Position numbers and translations under genes: made by a program. A DNA stretch of 64,000 nt from JAJRPT01 sp965661945 (lineage in GTDB: Bacteria; Bacteroidota; Ignavibacteria; Kapaibacteriales; UBA2268). Below are positions 32,394 to 41,143 of the stretch, piece by piece (the stretch's first letter is position 1; each line of letters opens with the position of its first letter). The notes below the pieces were generated by a model, which was not told the DNA's origin, made no database searches, and saw nothing but the letters and a program-made list of their open reading frames with translations. The stretch spans positions 496,001 through 560,000 of the forward strand of contig CBFIFP010000001.1 of assembly GCA_965661945.1 (NCBI GenBank), written 5' to 3'.

Positions 32394-33557
32394 TTATTCA
32401 AAAGCGCTAATACCAGTAATATCTTGACCAAGTATGAGGGTATGAATGTCATGAGTTCCTTCATAAGTCTTAACTGATTCTAAATTAGCTGAGTGACGCA
32501 TAATTGGGTATTCAGCTAAAATTCCGTTAGCTCCGTGAATATCTCTAGCCAGACGGCAACACTCTAAAGCGATTTCACAAGAATTTCTTTTAACAAAAGA
32601 AACGTGTTGTGGTCTAAATTCTCCCTTTTCCATCATTCTACCTACTCTATGGACTGATAACTGAGCTTTAGAGATTTCTGTCATCATCCACACAAGTTTT
32701 TGCTGTACAAGTTGAAAACCGCCAATAGGTCTGCCAAATTGAATTCTGGATTTTGAATAATTAACCGATGATTCATAAACTTGCATAGCCGCACCGATTA
32801 CTCCGTAAGAAATTCCAAATCTTGCTTGAGTTAAGCAAGATAAAGGACCTTTCAAGCCCTCAATATTTAATCTATTTTCTTCAGGTATTTCTACATCATC
32901 AAAAATTAACTCTGATGTTATGGATGCTCTAAGTGAGTGTTTTCCTTTCATCTCTGGAGCTGTAAAGCCCTTCATTCCTTTTTCTACAATGAAACCATTT
33001 ACCTTGCCATCTAATTTTGCCCAAACTACAGCAACATCTGCTATAGTGCCATTAGTTATCCACATTTTAGCACCATTAAGCAAATAACCACCATCAATTT
33101 TTTTAGCATTAGTAAGCATACCAGAGGGATTAGAGCCATGGTCTGGTTCTGTTAGTCCAAAACAACCAATAGCTGTACCATTTGCAAGTTTAGGTAGCCA
33201 TTTTTGTTTAACTGACTCATTAGCATAAGTTTCAATCGGATACATTACAAGAGAATTTTGAACAGAAGCAAATGACCTTAATCCAGAGTCTCCCCTTTCA
33301 AGTTCTTGCATTGCCAAACCATAAGCACAATATCCAGCACCTGCTCCACCATATTTTTCTGAGGTTTTAATTCCGAAGATACCAAGTTCTGCAAGTTTAG
33401 CAGTTATTTCGTAAGGAAAATTTCCATCAAGATAGTGTTGCTCAATTATGGGCATAACCTCATTATCAACAAACTCTCTAACTGAGTTTCTAATTAAAAT
33501 TTCATCTTCAGTGTATAATTCATCTAAATTAAAAAAATCTAATCCTTGGAAAGCCAT
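32394..33557 (-). CDS. Acyl-CoA dehydrogenase, glutaryl-CoA dehydrogenase-like
   Basis: 387-residue FAD flavoprotein of the acyl-CoA dehydrogenase superfamily. Motifs in order: GIFGIKTSEKYGGAG, AIGCFGLTEPDHGSNPSG (FAD/substrate loop), WITNGTIADVAVVWAK, LRASITSELIFDDVEIPEEN, and the C-terminal TYEGTHDIHTLILGQDITG. The last contains the catalytic-base Glu at the position used by glutaryl-CoA dehydrogenase, and the phrase matches that subfamily better than short/medium-chain dehydrogenases. GcdH oxidises and decarboxylates glutaryl-CoA to crotonyl-CoA in lysine/tryptophan breakdown; electrons pass to ETF. The Fe-S/CCG membrane protein 2.5 kb downstream would be a suitable electron outlet. Substrate preference is inferred from similarity only. 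Separated from nuoF by 99 bases without a clear terminator. Confidence 0.85.
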   Translation of the reverse strand: MAFQGLDFFNLDELYTEDEILIRNSVREFVDNEVMPIIEQHYLDGNFPYEITAKLAELGIFGIKTSEKYGGAGAGYCAYGLAMQELERGDSGLRSFASVQNSLVMYPIETYANESVKQKWLPKLANGTAIGCFGLTEPDHGSNPSGMLTNAKKIDGGYLLNGAKMWITNGTIADVAVVWAKLDGKVNGFIVEKGMKGFTAPEMKGKHSLRASITSELIFDDVEIPEENRLNIEGLKGPLSCLTQARFGISYGVIGAAMQVYESSVNYSKSRIQFGRPIGGFQLVQQKLVWMMTEISKAQLSVHRVGRMMEKGEFRPQHVSFVKRNSCEIALECCRLARDIHGANGILAEYPIMRHSANLESVKTYEGTHDIHTLILGQDITGISAFE

Positions 33558-33688
33558 ATTTATATCTAGTTGTTTAATGTTAAAATTTTAAGTAATGACG
33601 AATAAAATTCAAAAATAATTTAAAGTAAAATTTTAAATATATTTATTAGAAGTTTTAAAATAAATTATCCGAAAAATATATTCAAAAA

Positions 33689-35053
33689 TCAACTTTTCCT
33701 AACTAATCTCGAAGCAAATGCTCCATCTGTATTATGCAAATGAGGTAAAGTCTGCATCATTTTATTTGTACAAATCTCTTTATGTAAATAGTTTTCAGCA
33801 TCATCAAGTTCAAAATTATTATTATTTGACAAAAACTTATTAACTATTTTTTCATTCTCATCTGGCTCAATAGTACAAGTAGAATATACAACTCTACCAC
33901 CTACTTTTACAAATTTACTAGCAATATCTAAAAATTCATATTGAATATTATTTAATTTTGCTAAACTTTCTTTTTCAACAGTCCATTTAATATCAGGCTT
34001 CTTAGAAATTGTTCCTAATCCTGTACAAGGAACATCTATTTGAACGCCATCAAATAATTCTTCAGTTTTTAAATCTCTAATATCACCTACTTTAGTCTCT
34101 ACAGACTTATAACCTAATCTTGTAATATTATCATTGATTAACTTAACTCTTGCTTCAAATAAATCAACTGCCAATACTTTACCTTTGTCGTTCATATCTT
34201 CAATAATCTGACTAGTTTTACCACCTGGAGCAGCACAAAGATCTAAAATATTTTCATTTTCTTTAGCGTTAAGCAATTTAGCAGCAAGGGAAGCAGAAGT
34301 ATCTTGTATTGTTATTTTACCAGATTTAAAAAGTTCAGTTTGTTGCATTTTAATCTTATGAGTTAAAATTTTTATTGAACCCTCCAAATATGGAGACTCC
34401 TGAAACTCGACATTATGCTCGTTGAAAAGAGTAAATATTTCATCTCTGGTGATTTTCATTGGATTGATTTTAACCGTTTGAAAAGGAATTTCATTGTTTT
34501 TCTTTAAAAGTTTTAAAGTATCTTCCTCTCCATATCTTTCTAACCATCTGAGAACCATCCATTTTGGATGTGATTCCATAATAGATATATAAAACGGCCT
34601 ATCTTCATTTTCCTTTGGATATCTAATATTGTCTATATTTCTTGCAATATTTCTTAAAACCCCATTAATCAGACCGGCAGTTTTCTTACCTTGTTTTCTT
34701 TTAACTATTTCAACAGCTTCATCAATAGCAGCAGAATTAGGAACCTTATCAAGATATAATATTTGGTATAAACCAACTCTTAAAGCATTTTTTACATAAT
34801 TAAAACATTTCTGGAAGTCGCCGTGAAAAAAACCAATTAGTATCCAATCTAACCTAGCTTTCCAACGAGTGACTCCATAAGTTAATTCCATTAATAAAGC
34901 TTTATCCATATCATTGAAGTTACCGCTATTAATTTCAAAATCAACAAGTTTATCAATATAAGAACCGCTACGCTCTATTCTATTTAAAATTTTTACAGCC
35001 GCAAGTCTTGCAGGGTTTATTTCTTTATCATTTATTTCTAAATTATCTAACAT
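33689..35053 (-). CDS. rsmB: 16S rRNA m5C967 methyltransferase RsmB
   Basis: 454-residue SAM-dependent RNA cytosine-5 methyltransferase acting on the small-subunit rRNA. The N-terminal 150 residues are a NusB-like helical domain (ARLAAVKILNRIERSG, LLMELTYGVTRWKARLDWIL, SAAIDEAVEIVKR, GLINGVLRNIAR). The Rossmann domain follows, with DLCAAPGGKTSQII for SAM binding, DVPCTGLGTISKKPDIKW holding the proton-shuttling Cys, and YSTCTIEPDENE with the nucleophilic Cys. It ends in the normal FASRLVRKS. A second, shorter relative lies at 39661; only this one has the NusB domain. Neighbours are unrelated, and the gap to the next upstream gene is 75 bases. Confidence 0.92.
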   Translation of the reverse strand: MLDNLEINDKEINPARLAAVKILNRIERSGSYIDKLVDFEINSGNFNDMDKALLMELTYGVTRWKARLDWILIGFFHGDFQKCFNYVKNALRVGLYQILYLDKVPNSAAIDEAVEIVKRKQGKKTAGLINGVLRNIARNIDNIRYPKENEDRPFYISIMESHPKWMVLRWLERYGEEDTLKLLKKNNEIPFQTVKINPMKITRDEIFTLFNEHNVEFQESPYLEGSIKILTHKIKMQQTELFKSGKITIQDTSASLAAKLLNAKENENILDLCAAPGGKTSQIIEDMNDKGKVLAVDLFEARVKLINDNITRLGYKSVETKVGDIRDLKTEELFDGVQIDVPCTGLGTISKKPDIKWTVEKESLAKLNNIQYEFLDIASKFVKVGGRVVYSTCTIEPDENEKIVNKFLSNNNNFELDDAENYLHKEICTNKMMQTLPHLHNTDGAFASRLVRKS

Positions 35054-35128
35054 TGAAACTTAAATTTGTATTTTTAAAAATGCAATTTAACATTTTTGTA
35101 GCATAGTTTATAATTTAAACAAAAGATA

Positions 35129-37279
35129 TTATAATAGTGATGACCTTTTTCTGATAAACCATTCTAAAGACAACAATAATATTGGGATAATTAAAAGCCA
35201 AATTTTATCTCTAAAAGTTACATCTTCCTTTGTATAAGAAGGAATAGATTTTAGCTTAACATTATTGTCAATAATATCATTAATATTTTTTACTTTAGAT
35301 ATATGATAATACTTTCCGCCACTCTTTTCAGCTATTTTTTCCAAAAGTTTTTTATTTATATCTGTCTTTAAGAATTCTAAAGGAGTATCACCCACGTCAA
35401 AAATATCGTTAACAGGACCTACATTCTTGTTTTTATAAACAGCATTTGCCTTAAAGGAATAAGAACCTTTTCCCAAGCCACCAATATTGGATTTATATTT
35501 ACCATTTCCAATTGAGGTTAAAATAATATCTCTTTTTTCATTTTGAGCTTCAAGTGATACAGTTATTTCTGCTTCGTTTAATGGGTTATAGCTATCATCA
35601 TATAACTGAGCATTGAACTCTACTGACTCTCCTGATGAATAAATTTTCTTATTAGTGTTAACTACAAATCTACTTTCATTATCTTTAATTGATAACCATT
35701 TTAATATATTATTTAATAGCTCTACATATACATCTATTTCTGGAATTTTATTATTAGATAAGTCTTTTGCATATCCCAATAATTTCCATCTATACAAGCC
35801 ATAACACATTGAAGCAATTACTTTTGCACCATTTACTTCAGAACTAATTAACATTGCTTCATTTAGTACATTATTATTCATCTTTAAATTTAAAAGCATC
35901 TTAGAGGATGGTTTTAACTTCACAAAAGTTTCTGTTTTAAATATAGTTGGCTGGTCATTCCATATACTTTCATCTACACTTTTAAACTTAATAACTGATT
36001 CTCCAATAGAAGTTTCAACTAAATTCGCTTGAACTTGAAATTCTCTAGGGTTATGAGAAATAATTTCAAATGGTAAATATTTGGATAATAATTTTAATTT
36101 ATTAACATCAACGTCAGGACCAAACATATAAAATAAGGGTTTTCCTTTTTTTAACTCAACTTTAATTCTTTCAATTAATCTATTGTCAGTAAACCTATTA
36201 GGGAAATTATTTAATATAATTAATTGACTTTCCACAAGCTCTTTTTCTAAATTTACATTATATAATTCACTCTGTTTCTTTTGAATTATTTTAGATAAAT
36301 TTATATTTGATTTTGACTCCAGCTCACGAACAATAAAAGATAAATCTACATTAGAACTACCCGATATCAAACATATATTTTTTTTATCATCAAGGACTTT
36401 TATAAATTCATTTATTTGATTATTTTTAATATTTTCTTCGTCAAAATTACTGATTGCTTTAACAGTAATTCTCTTATTACCAGAAGTCTTTGGTATATAT
36501 TCAAAAACTAAATTATAATTTTTTTGATTTTCAAAAACATTAAAATCAATAGTATCCAATGGGTTATTATTTTCATATAGTACTACATCAACTCTCCCAG
36601 TATCCGTAGAATTAACTTCAATACTTACATCAATAGGAATTGCCGAATTAATATAAGCAATTTTATTTGTCAAAATATTATAAATTGCCAAATCAGGTTT
36701 GATTACAGTATCTCCAACTCCGATTATGTATATAGGAGTTGTTGCATATTCAATATCAATTAAAGGGTTTCTGCCTTGATTATAATTTCCATCGGTAATT
36801 ATAACTGAAGCAACATTATTTTCTCTTGAATTGAATGAGGCAATCTTTGAAAGTACCGAAGAAATATTAGTGTAATTTCCATTAAAAATTAAAGAATCAA
36901 TTTTATCTTTGTCTAATTTAATTGTTTCAGTATCAAATTTATAAATATTATCTTGTTCTGATTCTAGCTCATTCAATAAATTATTAATTATTTCTTTATT
37001 TTCATTTCTAAGACCAAGAATTGATTGAGAGTTATCAATAAAATAAGACACTTTAGCGGGTATATCTTTCGAAGATGTAATATTTAGAATAGGGTTGAAA
37101 ATCAAAAATAATAATATTGTCAAAGAAATTATACGTAAAGAAATCAGCAAATTCCTTTTGAAATTACTTATAGTTGGAATAGTCTTTTGGTAAGTATAAA
37201 TTGTTATTCCAGCAATCAAAATAAAAAGCGCAATAAAAAGAAAGTACGAGCCAACAATAGTAAAAGTATATGAATTCAT
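35129..37279 (-). CDS. vWA-like membrane protein with helices at both ends
   Basis: 716 residues. Two N-terminal helices (FTIVGSYFLFIALFILIAG and ISLRIISLTILLFLIFNP) are followed by a long exported-type domain and a single C-terminal helix (LLIIPILLLSLEWFI). Just after helix two lies a von Willebrand A-like domain with MIDAS-like residues: YFIDNSQSILG (DxSxS) and VIITDGNYNQG. Further beta-rich Ig-like regions (NTNKKIYSSGESVEFNAQLY) and a final segment (KSGGKYYHISKV) complete it. The layout resembles a Bacteroidota/Chlorobi family of membrane vWA proteins related to BatA/BatB, whose biochemical role is not settled. It has no moxR-type ATPase next to it, the usual Bat partner. Function therefore unknown; the topology call is firm. 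Confidence 0.7.
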   Translation of the reverse strand: MNSYTFTIVGSYFLFIALFILIAGITIYTYQKTIPTISNFKRNLLISLRIISLTILLFLIFNPILNITSSKDIPAKVSYFIDNSQSILGLRNENKEIINNLLNELESEQDNIYKFDTETIKLDKDKIDSLIFNGNYTNISSVLSKIASFNSRENNVASVIITDGNYNQGRNPLIDIEYATTPIYIIGVGDTVIKPDLAIYNILTNKIAYINSAIPIDVSIEVNSTDTGRVDVVLYENNNPLDTIDFNVFENQKNYNLVFEYIPKTSGNKRITVKAISNFDEENIKNNQINEFIKVLDDKKNICLISGSSNVDLSFIVRELESKSNINLSKIIQKKQSELYNVNLEKELVESQLIILNNFPNRFTDNRLIERIKVELKKGKPLFYMFGPDVDVNKLKLLSKYLPFEIISHNPREFQVQANLVETSIGESVIKFKSVDESIWNDQPTIFKTETFVKLKPSSKMLLNLKMNNNVLNEAMLISSEVNGAKVIASMCYGLYRWKLLGYAKDLSNNKIPEIDVYVELLNNILKWLSIKDNESRFVVNTNKKIYSSGESVEFNAQLYDDSYNPLNEAEITVSLEAQNEKRDIILTSIGNGKYKSNIGGLGKGSYSFKANAVYKNKNVGPVNDIFDVGDTPLEFLKTDINKKLLEKIAEKSGGKYYHISKVKNINDIIDNNVKLKSIPSYTKEDVTFRDKIWLLIIPILLLSLEWFIRKRSSLL

Positions 37280-37344
37280 TTATCCCTATTAATATCAATT
37301 TTATATCAGTTTTATGTAAATATTATGTTAATTTTTAAACATAC

Positions 37345-38529
37345 TTAGTACCTATCCATCAAAGAAGCATATTTTTTTTCATAGGTCCTTTCATCAATTA
37401 CATTAAATATCTGTTCCCCTTTTACGTTTATATAATAAATTTGTTTTTCTTTCCAAGCAAGTGCAAGACCATTAATAAATTGACTAATATAATCATACTC
37501 ATCAAAATGTAATTTTTTTTCTTTAAAATTGTAAATTCTCCATTTAGAGCCAACTTCAACAGGTATAACATCTTGGTAAGCATCACCAAATTTTCGATAC
37601 TTATCATCAAGCACTATTTCTCCGTTAATGTCAACTAAATAAAATTTTGAACTTAATTTCACTTTCGCATGATTATTTTTGAAAGGATAGGCGTATTCAA
37701 ATTTTTTTTCTGTGATAATTTTACCATTGTTGTCAATAAGTTCGAACATACCATTTCTTTTAATGAAGGCTCTATTATTATTAAAACTTGTAGCATCTTC
37801 AATTTTTCCTAAATCTAAAAATTGCTTAGTTCCATTAGAATCAATAAAATATACATCTTCGTTAGTTTTCATTAACGCGAGAGAGTTAGAGAAATCACCC
37901 GCATAGACAATATCTTGTAATTGGATAACTTTATTTCCGATAGAATCAATAAAATAAACATCATAAACTCCGTTTGAGAGATACTCGTAAACCAACACCC
38001 TATTATCAATACATTCTCCAATATAAATGTATTTTAAATGCTCTAAATGATTTTTGAAATCTATTGATTCACTCTCAGAAAATTCTGCGAACTTATAATT
38101 TCTTTTGATAACAGATAAACTAATTAAATTTGAATTATATGGAACATCACTTGGCATTTTGGAATCTTCAAAGTCATATCTGATAAAATTATTACTACTT
38201 GGATATAAATTTTTAACCTTTTTGAGAATCAGAGCATTCCCAGAAGTATCTAATAAGCCGAATTCCCTTTTGTAAGGAAATAAAACCCATAGCCATTTTT
38301 CTCTTTCAACTCCAGCAACTCCATCTTTGAAATAACAATAATCAGGGAATTTCATTCCTAGTTCAAACTCTTGGTCGCTTCTTCTTGATAAAAAATAATT
38401 TACCTTTGTATCGTATATTGGCTCAATTACAACTTCACCATTGATATCTACATAGCCCATCTTATCGTTTCTGATAAACGGAAAATAATTTGAGTATAAT
38501 AAACTTGATATTAACAGCAAAAATAACAT
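37345..38529 (-). CDS. Exported WG-repeat protein
   Basis: 394 residues with an N-terminal signal (MLFLLLISSLLYSNYF) and a series of WG/KWG-type repeats of about 30-50 residues: DKMGYVDINGEVVIEPIYD, EFGLLDTSGNALI, DVYFIDSNGTKQF, GMFELIDNNGKIITEKKFEY, KFYLVDINGEIVLDDKY and IYYINVKGEQIFNV. Each repeat carries the G-x-x-D/N-x-x-G-x core that defines the family, although the WG dipeptide itself is mostly lost. Such proteins act as periplasmic or surface binding scaffolds; no catalytic activity is known. Its ATG directly abuts the stop of the SRPBCC gene downstream on the same strand (38530), giving tight coupling. No sorting domain is present, so it is probably periplasmic. Confidence 0.8.
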   Translation of the reverse strand: MLFLLLISSLLYSNYFPFIRNDKMGYVDINGEVVIEPIYDTKVNYFLSRRSDQEFELGMKFPDYCYFKDGVAGVEREKWLWVLFPYKREFGLLDTSGNALILKKVKNLYPSSNNFIRYDFEDSKMPSDVPYNSNLISLSVIKRNYKFAEFSESESIDFKNHLEHLKYIYIGECIDNRVLVYEYLSNGVYDVYFIDSIGNKVIQLQDIVYAGDFSNSLALMKTNEDVYFIDSNGTKQFLDLGKIEDATSFNNNRAFIKRNGMFELIDNNGKIITEKKFEYAYPFKNNHAKVKLSSKFYLVDINGEIVLDDKYRKFGDAYQDVIPVEVGSKWRIYNFKEKKLHFDEYDYISQFINGLALAWKEKQIYYINVKGEQIFNVIDERTYEKKYASLMDRY

Positions 38530-38994
38530 CTATTCAATTTCTCCAAAAATTTCCTTCAATACTTTTTTTCGATAACCAAAAATACCATTCAATTGTTTTT
38601 CAACAAAAAGCCAGTTGGCAAGTCTTCCAAAAATACCAAAAGGAACGACATAATGAATTATATCATCCATTTCAACCCCACCGTCAATTTCTTTAAAAAA
38701 GTGTTGGTGATGCCACATAGAATAAGGACCAAACCTTTGATTATCAATGAAGAAGTTTGGTTCGCTAACTTGAGTAATTTCAGTTACCCAAGTTACATTG
38801 AAACCCTTTATAGGACTTAATTTGTAACAAATAAGCATACCAGGGTACATTTTATCTGGAAACTCGTTAATAATATTAAATCCCAGATGGGATGGTGTGA
38901 TTTTTTTTAAATTTTTTGGGTTTGAAAAAAAATCCCAAGCTTGATTCATATCAATTTTTAATTTTTGATTAGTTTTAAGTGTATACACTTTCAT
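38530..38994 (-). CDS. SRPBCC-fold ligand-binding protein
   Basis: 154 residues with no signal peptide. The START/Bet v1-like fold is recognised from the N-terminal strand-helix VYTLKTNQKLKIDMNQAWDFFSNPKNLKKITP, of which the family-typical piece is AWDFFSNPKNLKKITP, followed by MYPGMLICYKL, NVTWVTEI, FIDNQRFGPYSMWHHQHFF and DDIIHYVVPFG. The final helix ends in KVLKEIFGE. Proteins of this subgroup (CoxG/polyketide-cyclase-like, often annotated as cell-division-inhibitor-like) bind hydrophobic small molecules in a cavity; the ligand is unknown. The gene stops on the base before the WG-repeat ATG, so they share a transcript. A lone -7-type sequence (CAAAATTA on plus, 39085-39092) lies about 90 bases upstream. 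Confidence 0.8.
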   Translation of the reverse strand: MKVYTLKTNQKLKIDMNQAWDFFSNPKNLKKITPSHLGFNIINEFPDKMYPGMLICYKLSPIKGFNVTWVTEITQVSEPNFFIDNQRFGPYSMWHHQHFFKEIDGGVEMDDIIHYVVPFGIFGRLANWLFVEKQLNGIFGYRKKVLKEIFGEIE

Positions 38995-39101
38995 TAATGC
39001 GTCCTTCTATGAAATAAAATTATTATTTATAGACGTAACGATTAACTTAAAATTATTAATTATTTAATTAATACATTAACTATACAAAATTATAACAAAA
39101 A

Positions 39102-39701
39102 TTAAAACATAAAAATTGGTTTGTGATCTTTTAAAAGCTCCCTCAATTCTGGGTCTGGTCCTAAATATTTATCCATAAATCCATCGAGTTCATCTTTAGT
39201 TTTTTGGGAAAGTAATCCGTGTGCCTCTTCTATTACCTCATTTGAAATTATATAAGGCATCAGAGAGAAAAGCATATATTTACCCTCGCAGTGGGCATAA
39301 ATTTGATATTCGTCTAAATCATTAACAGGTTTACCTGTTACAATACAATTACTAATCCAATCATCAAATTTAAAATTATCGTTATCATTAAAATTGTTCC
39401 ATCTATTCATCAAATCTAGTTTTGAAGAAAAATACTCATCAATTTTCATCATAGAGTCTTTAGATAAAGTATCTCTTACTTCCAACGAACACTCCATACA
39501 AATAGCATACTCAAATATCGAATCAATGTGACCATTCGGATACTTTCTTACCCCCTTTTCAATAAAGTAATGAGTTTCAGTGCTGTGAAGGTTCTTCTTG
39601 CACATAATACACTCTTTAAATGATTCACCTGTAATGGTAGAATGGAAAATTTTTGGTATTTCAATCCTCTTTGGATTGAAGAACGGACTTAATAGGTTCA
39701 T
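39102..39701 (-). CDS. Hypothetical cytoplasmic CxxC protein (probable metal-binding)
   Basis: Unrecognised, 199 residues, no signal peptide. Two CxxC pairs (ECIMCKKNLHS near residue 31 and CMECSLEVRD near residue 75) would form one zinc ribbon-like site; additional cysteines lie in NCIVTGKP and AHCEGKYMLF. The rest is acidic and helical, ending DPELRELLKDHKPIFMF. The first Met lies inside the end of the downstream methyltransferase reading frame in this strand order: its 5' end overlaps the 3' end of the RsmB/NOP gene (39661-39701) by 41 bases in a different frame. The next Met falls inside the first CxxC motif, which makes the overlapping start the better choice. Coupling to an RNA methyltransferase hints at a translation-related role, but this is guesswork. 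Confidence 0.6.
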   Translation of the reverse strand: MNLLSPFFNPKRIEIPKIFHSTITGESFKECIMCKKNLHSTETHYFIEKGVRKYPNGHIDSIFEYAICMECSLEVRDTLSKDSMMKIDEYFSSKLDLMNRWNNFNDNDNFKFDDWISNCIVTGKPVNDLDEYQIYAHCEGKYMLFSLMPYIISNEVIEEAHGLLSQKTKDELDGFMDKYLGPDPELRELLKDHKPIFMF

Positions 39702-41058
39702 AAAAACTCACTTGTTTTTTAATTCTAAATTTATCTGGATAAAGATTATTAGCTCTATTTTGTAAATTATTTATAATTCCAATAGTAAAACTCTTATAAC
39801 ACACGAAATAATGTCCAATTTCTTGTAAATTAATCCTTAACACTTCGCCTTTTAGATACTTAAGAGTCTCCTCATCACTCAATTCATATTTTTTTAATTT
39901 CTCAATATTTATTGCGGTGGCTAAGTTATGCTCTGGAGTATAAACTAATTTATTGGCTGATTTATCTTTTGATATTAATTTAGCAATTTTATTGCCAAAA
40001 GTTACAATATTTAACTCTTCATTAACTTTTTCTAAAAATTGTTTATAAAACTTAGAAAAAAGGAATATCTCATTATCAAGTTTATAAAATTTCAAATATT
40101 CCTTATTTTCTTTTACTAAATCTAAAAAAGGATTTTGAGTTTCCTTTATAAGTTTATATTTCTTGATATTTGGAGTATCCCTGTATTTCTTCTTTAAAAC
40201 CGTAACAGTAAACCCTTCGCTTTTAGTATTACCAGGAACAAACCTTATAGTACCTTTGTTTTTTATAATGTTATCATATTTACTTAAAGTTATATCAATC
40301 AACTCATAATTATGATTTTTTAAAAAATTATCAATAACTTCTTCATTTTCTTTTGTATTAAATGTACAAGTTGAATATATTAAAAACCCATTTTCCTTTA
40401 AAGAATGACTAATTTCCTCCAAGATTTGACCTTGTCTAACCTGGCAATTCTCTACATTTTCCACCGACCATTCCGAAATAGAATTTTTATCTTTCCTAAA
40501 CATTCCTTCTCCTGAACAAGGAGCATCAACAATTATAACATCAAATTCGTCAGAAAAATTATTAAAATCAGATGGTTTATTATTAGTTAAAATAAAATTG
40601 TCAGCACCCCATCTAATCAAATTCTCATCCAAAATACTAGCCCTTTTAGGAATAACTTCATTAGAAACAAGAATTGAATCATCAGATATTAAAGATAAAA
40701 TGTGTGTAGATTTACCTCCAGGTGCAGCTGCTAAATCTAATACTTTCAAACTTTTAGACAGCACACCTAACTGTTTAAATATTTCTTCAATAAACATCGA
40801 GCCAGCTTCCTGAACATAATAATTGCCGCTGTGCCAAGCAGGGTCTATGATAAACTCCGGTCTCTCTTGCAAGTAATATCCAAAATCAGACCATAATACT
40901 TTGTCTATATTATTACTTATAAAACCATTATTTTTCTTAATATTGAGTCTTATAGATACGGGGATTTGTTCTTCAAATGAATTTAAGAACCTATTATAAT
41001 TAAATAGGTTGTTTTCTTTAGTTAAAGTTATAAACTCAATAGGAAGGGTGTTTTTCAT
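39661..41058 (-). CDS. RsmB/NOP-family RNA (cytosine-5) methyltransferase, RsmF/YebU-like
   Basis: 465 residues from the ATG at 41058; the extension to 41130 adds a hydrophobic stretch and would run into the sppA terminator, so it is rejected. The SAM-binding Rossmann core shows VLDLAAAPGGKSTHIL, VSNEVIPKRASIL, DAPCSGEGMFRKD (first Cys) and YSTCTFNTKENE (nucleophilic Cys). There is no NusB domain; instead the C-terminal 170 residues form an extra domain of the RsmF/NOL1 type ending near SKEDxxx. The family methylates C5 of cytosine in 16S rRNA or tRNA; the target base is not predictable. Downstream it overlaps the CxxC protein gene by 41 bases. Confidence 0.85.
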   Translation of the reverse strand: MKNTLPIEFITLTKENNLFNYNRFLNSFEEQIPVSIRLNIKKNNGFISNNIDKVLWSDFGYYLQERPEFIIDPAWHSGNYYVQEAGSMFIEEIFKQLGVLSKSLKVLDLAAAPGGKSTHILSLISDDSILVSNEVIPKRASILDENLIRWGADNFILTNNKPSDFNNFSDEFDVIIVDAPCSGEGMFRKDKNSISEWSVENVENCQVRQGQILEEISHSLKENGFLIYSTCTFNTKENEEVIDNFLKNHNYELIDITLSKYDNIIKNKGTIRFVPGNTKSEGFTVTVLKKKYRDTPNIKKYKLIKETQNPFLDLVKENKEYLKFYKLDNEIFLFSKFYKQFLEKVNEELNIVTFGNKIAKLISKDKSANKLVYTPEHNLATAINIEKLKKYELSDEETLKYLKGEVLRINLQEIGHYFVCYKSFTIGIINNLQNRANNLYPDKFRIKKQVSFYEPIKSVLQSKED

Positions 41059-41091
41059 AAAATCAATATCTAGATAAAAATAAAAAATAAA

Positions 41092-41121
41092 TATTAAAAA
41101 AAAGGAGGGTATGCCCTCCTT
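41092..41121 (-). terminator. Intrinsic terminator of sppA
   Basis: An eight-base-pair G/C-rich stem AAGGAGGG with CCCTCCTT (41102-41109 with 41114-41121, four-base loop), followed by a run of eight T on the minus strand, 22 bases after the sppA stop. The most GC-rich short element of the region. Confidence 0.9.
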
Positions 41122-41143
41122 AATTTTCAATATAAATAAACTT

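Noticed and set aside
41059..41130. Longer start for the RsmB/NOP methyltransferase
   Set aside because: The hydrophobic extension overlaps the sppA terminator; the family N-terminus fits the ATG at 41058.
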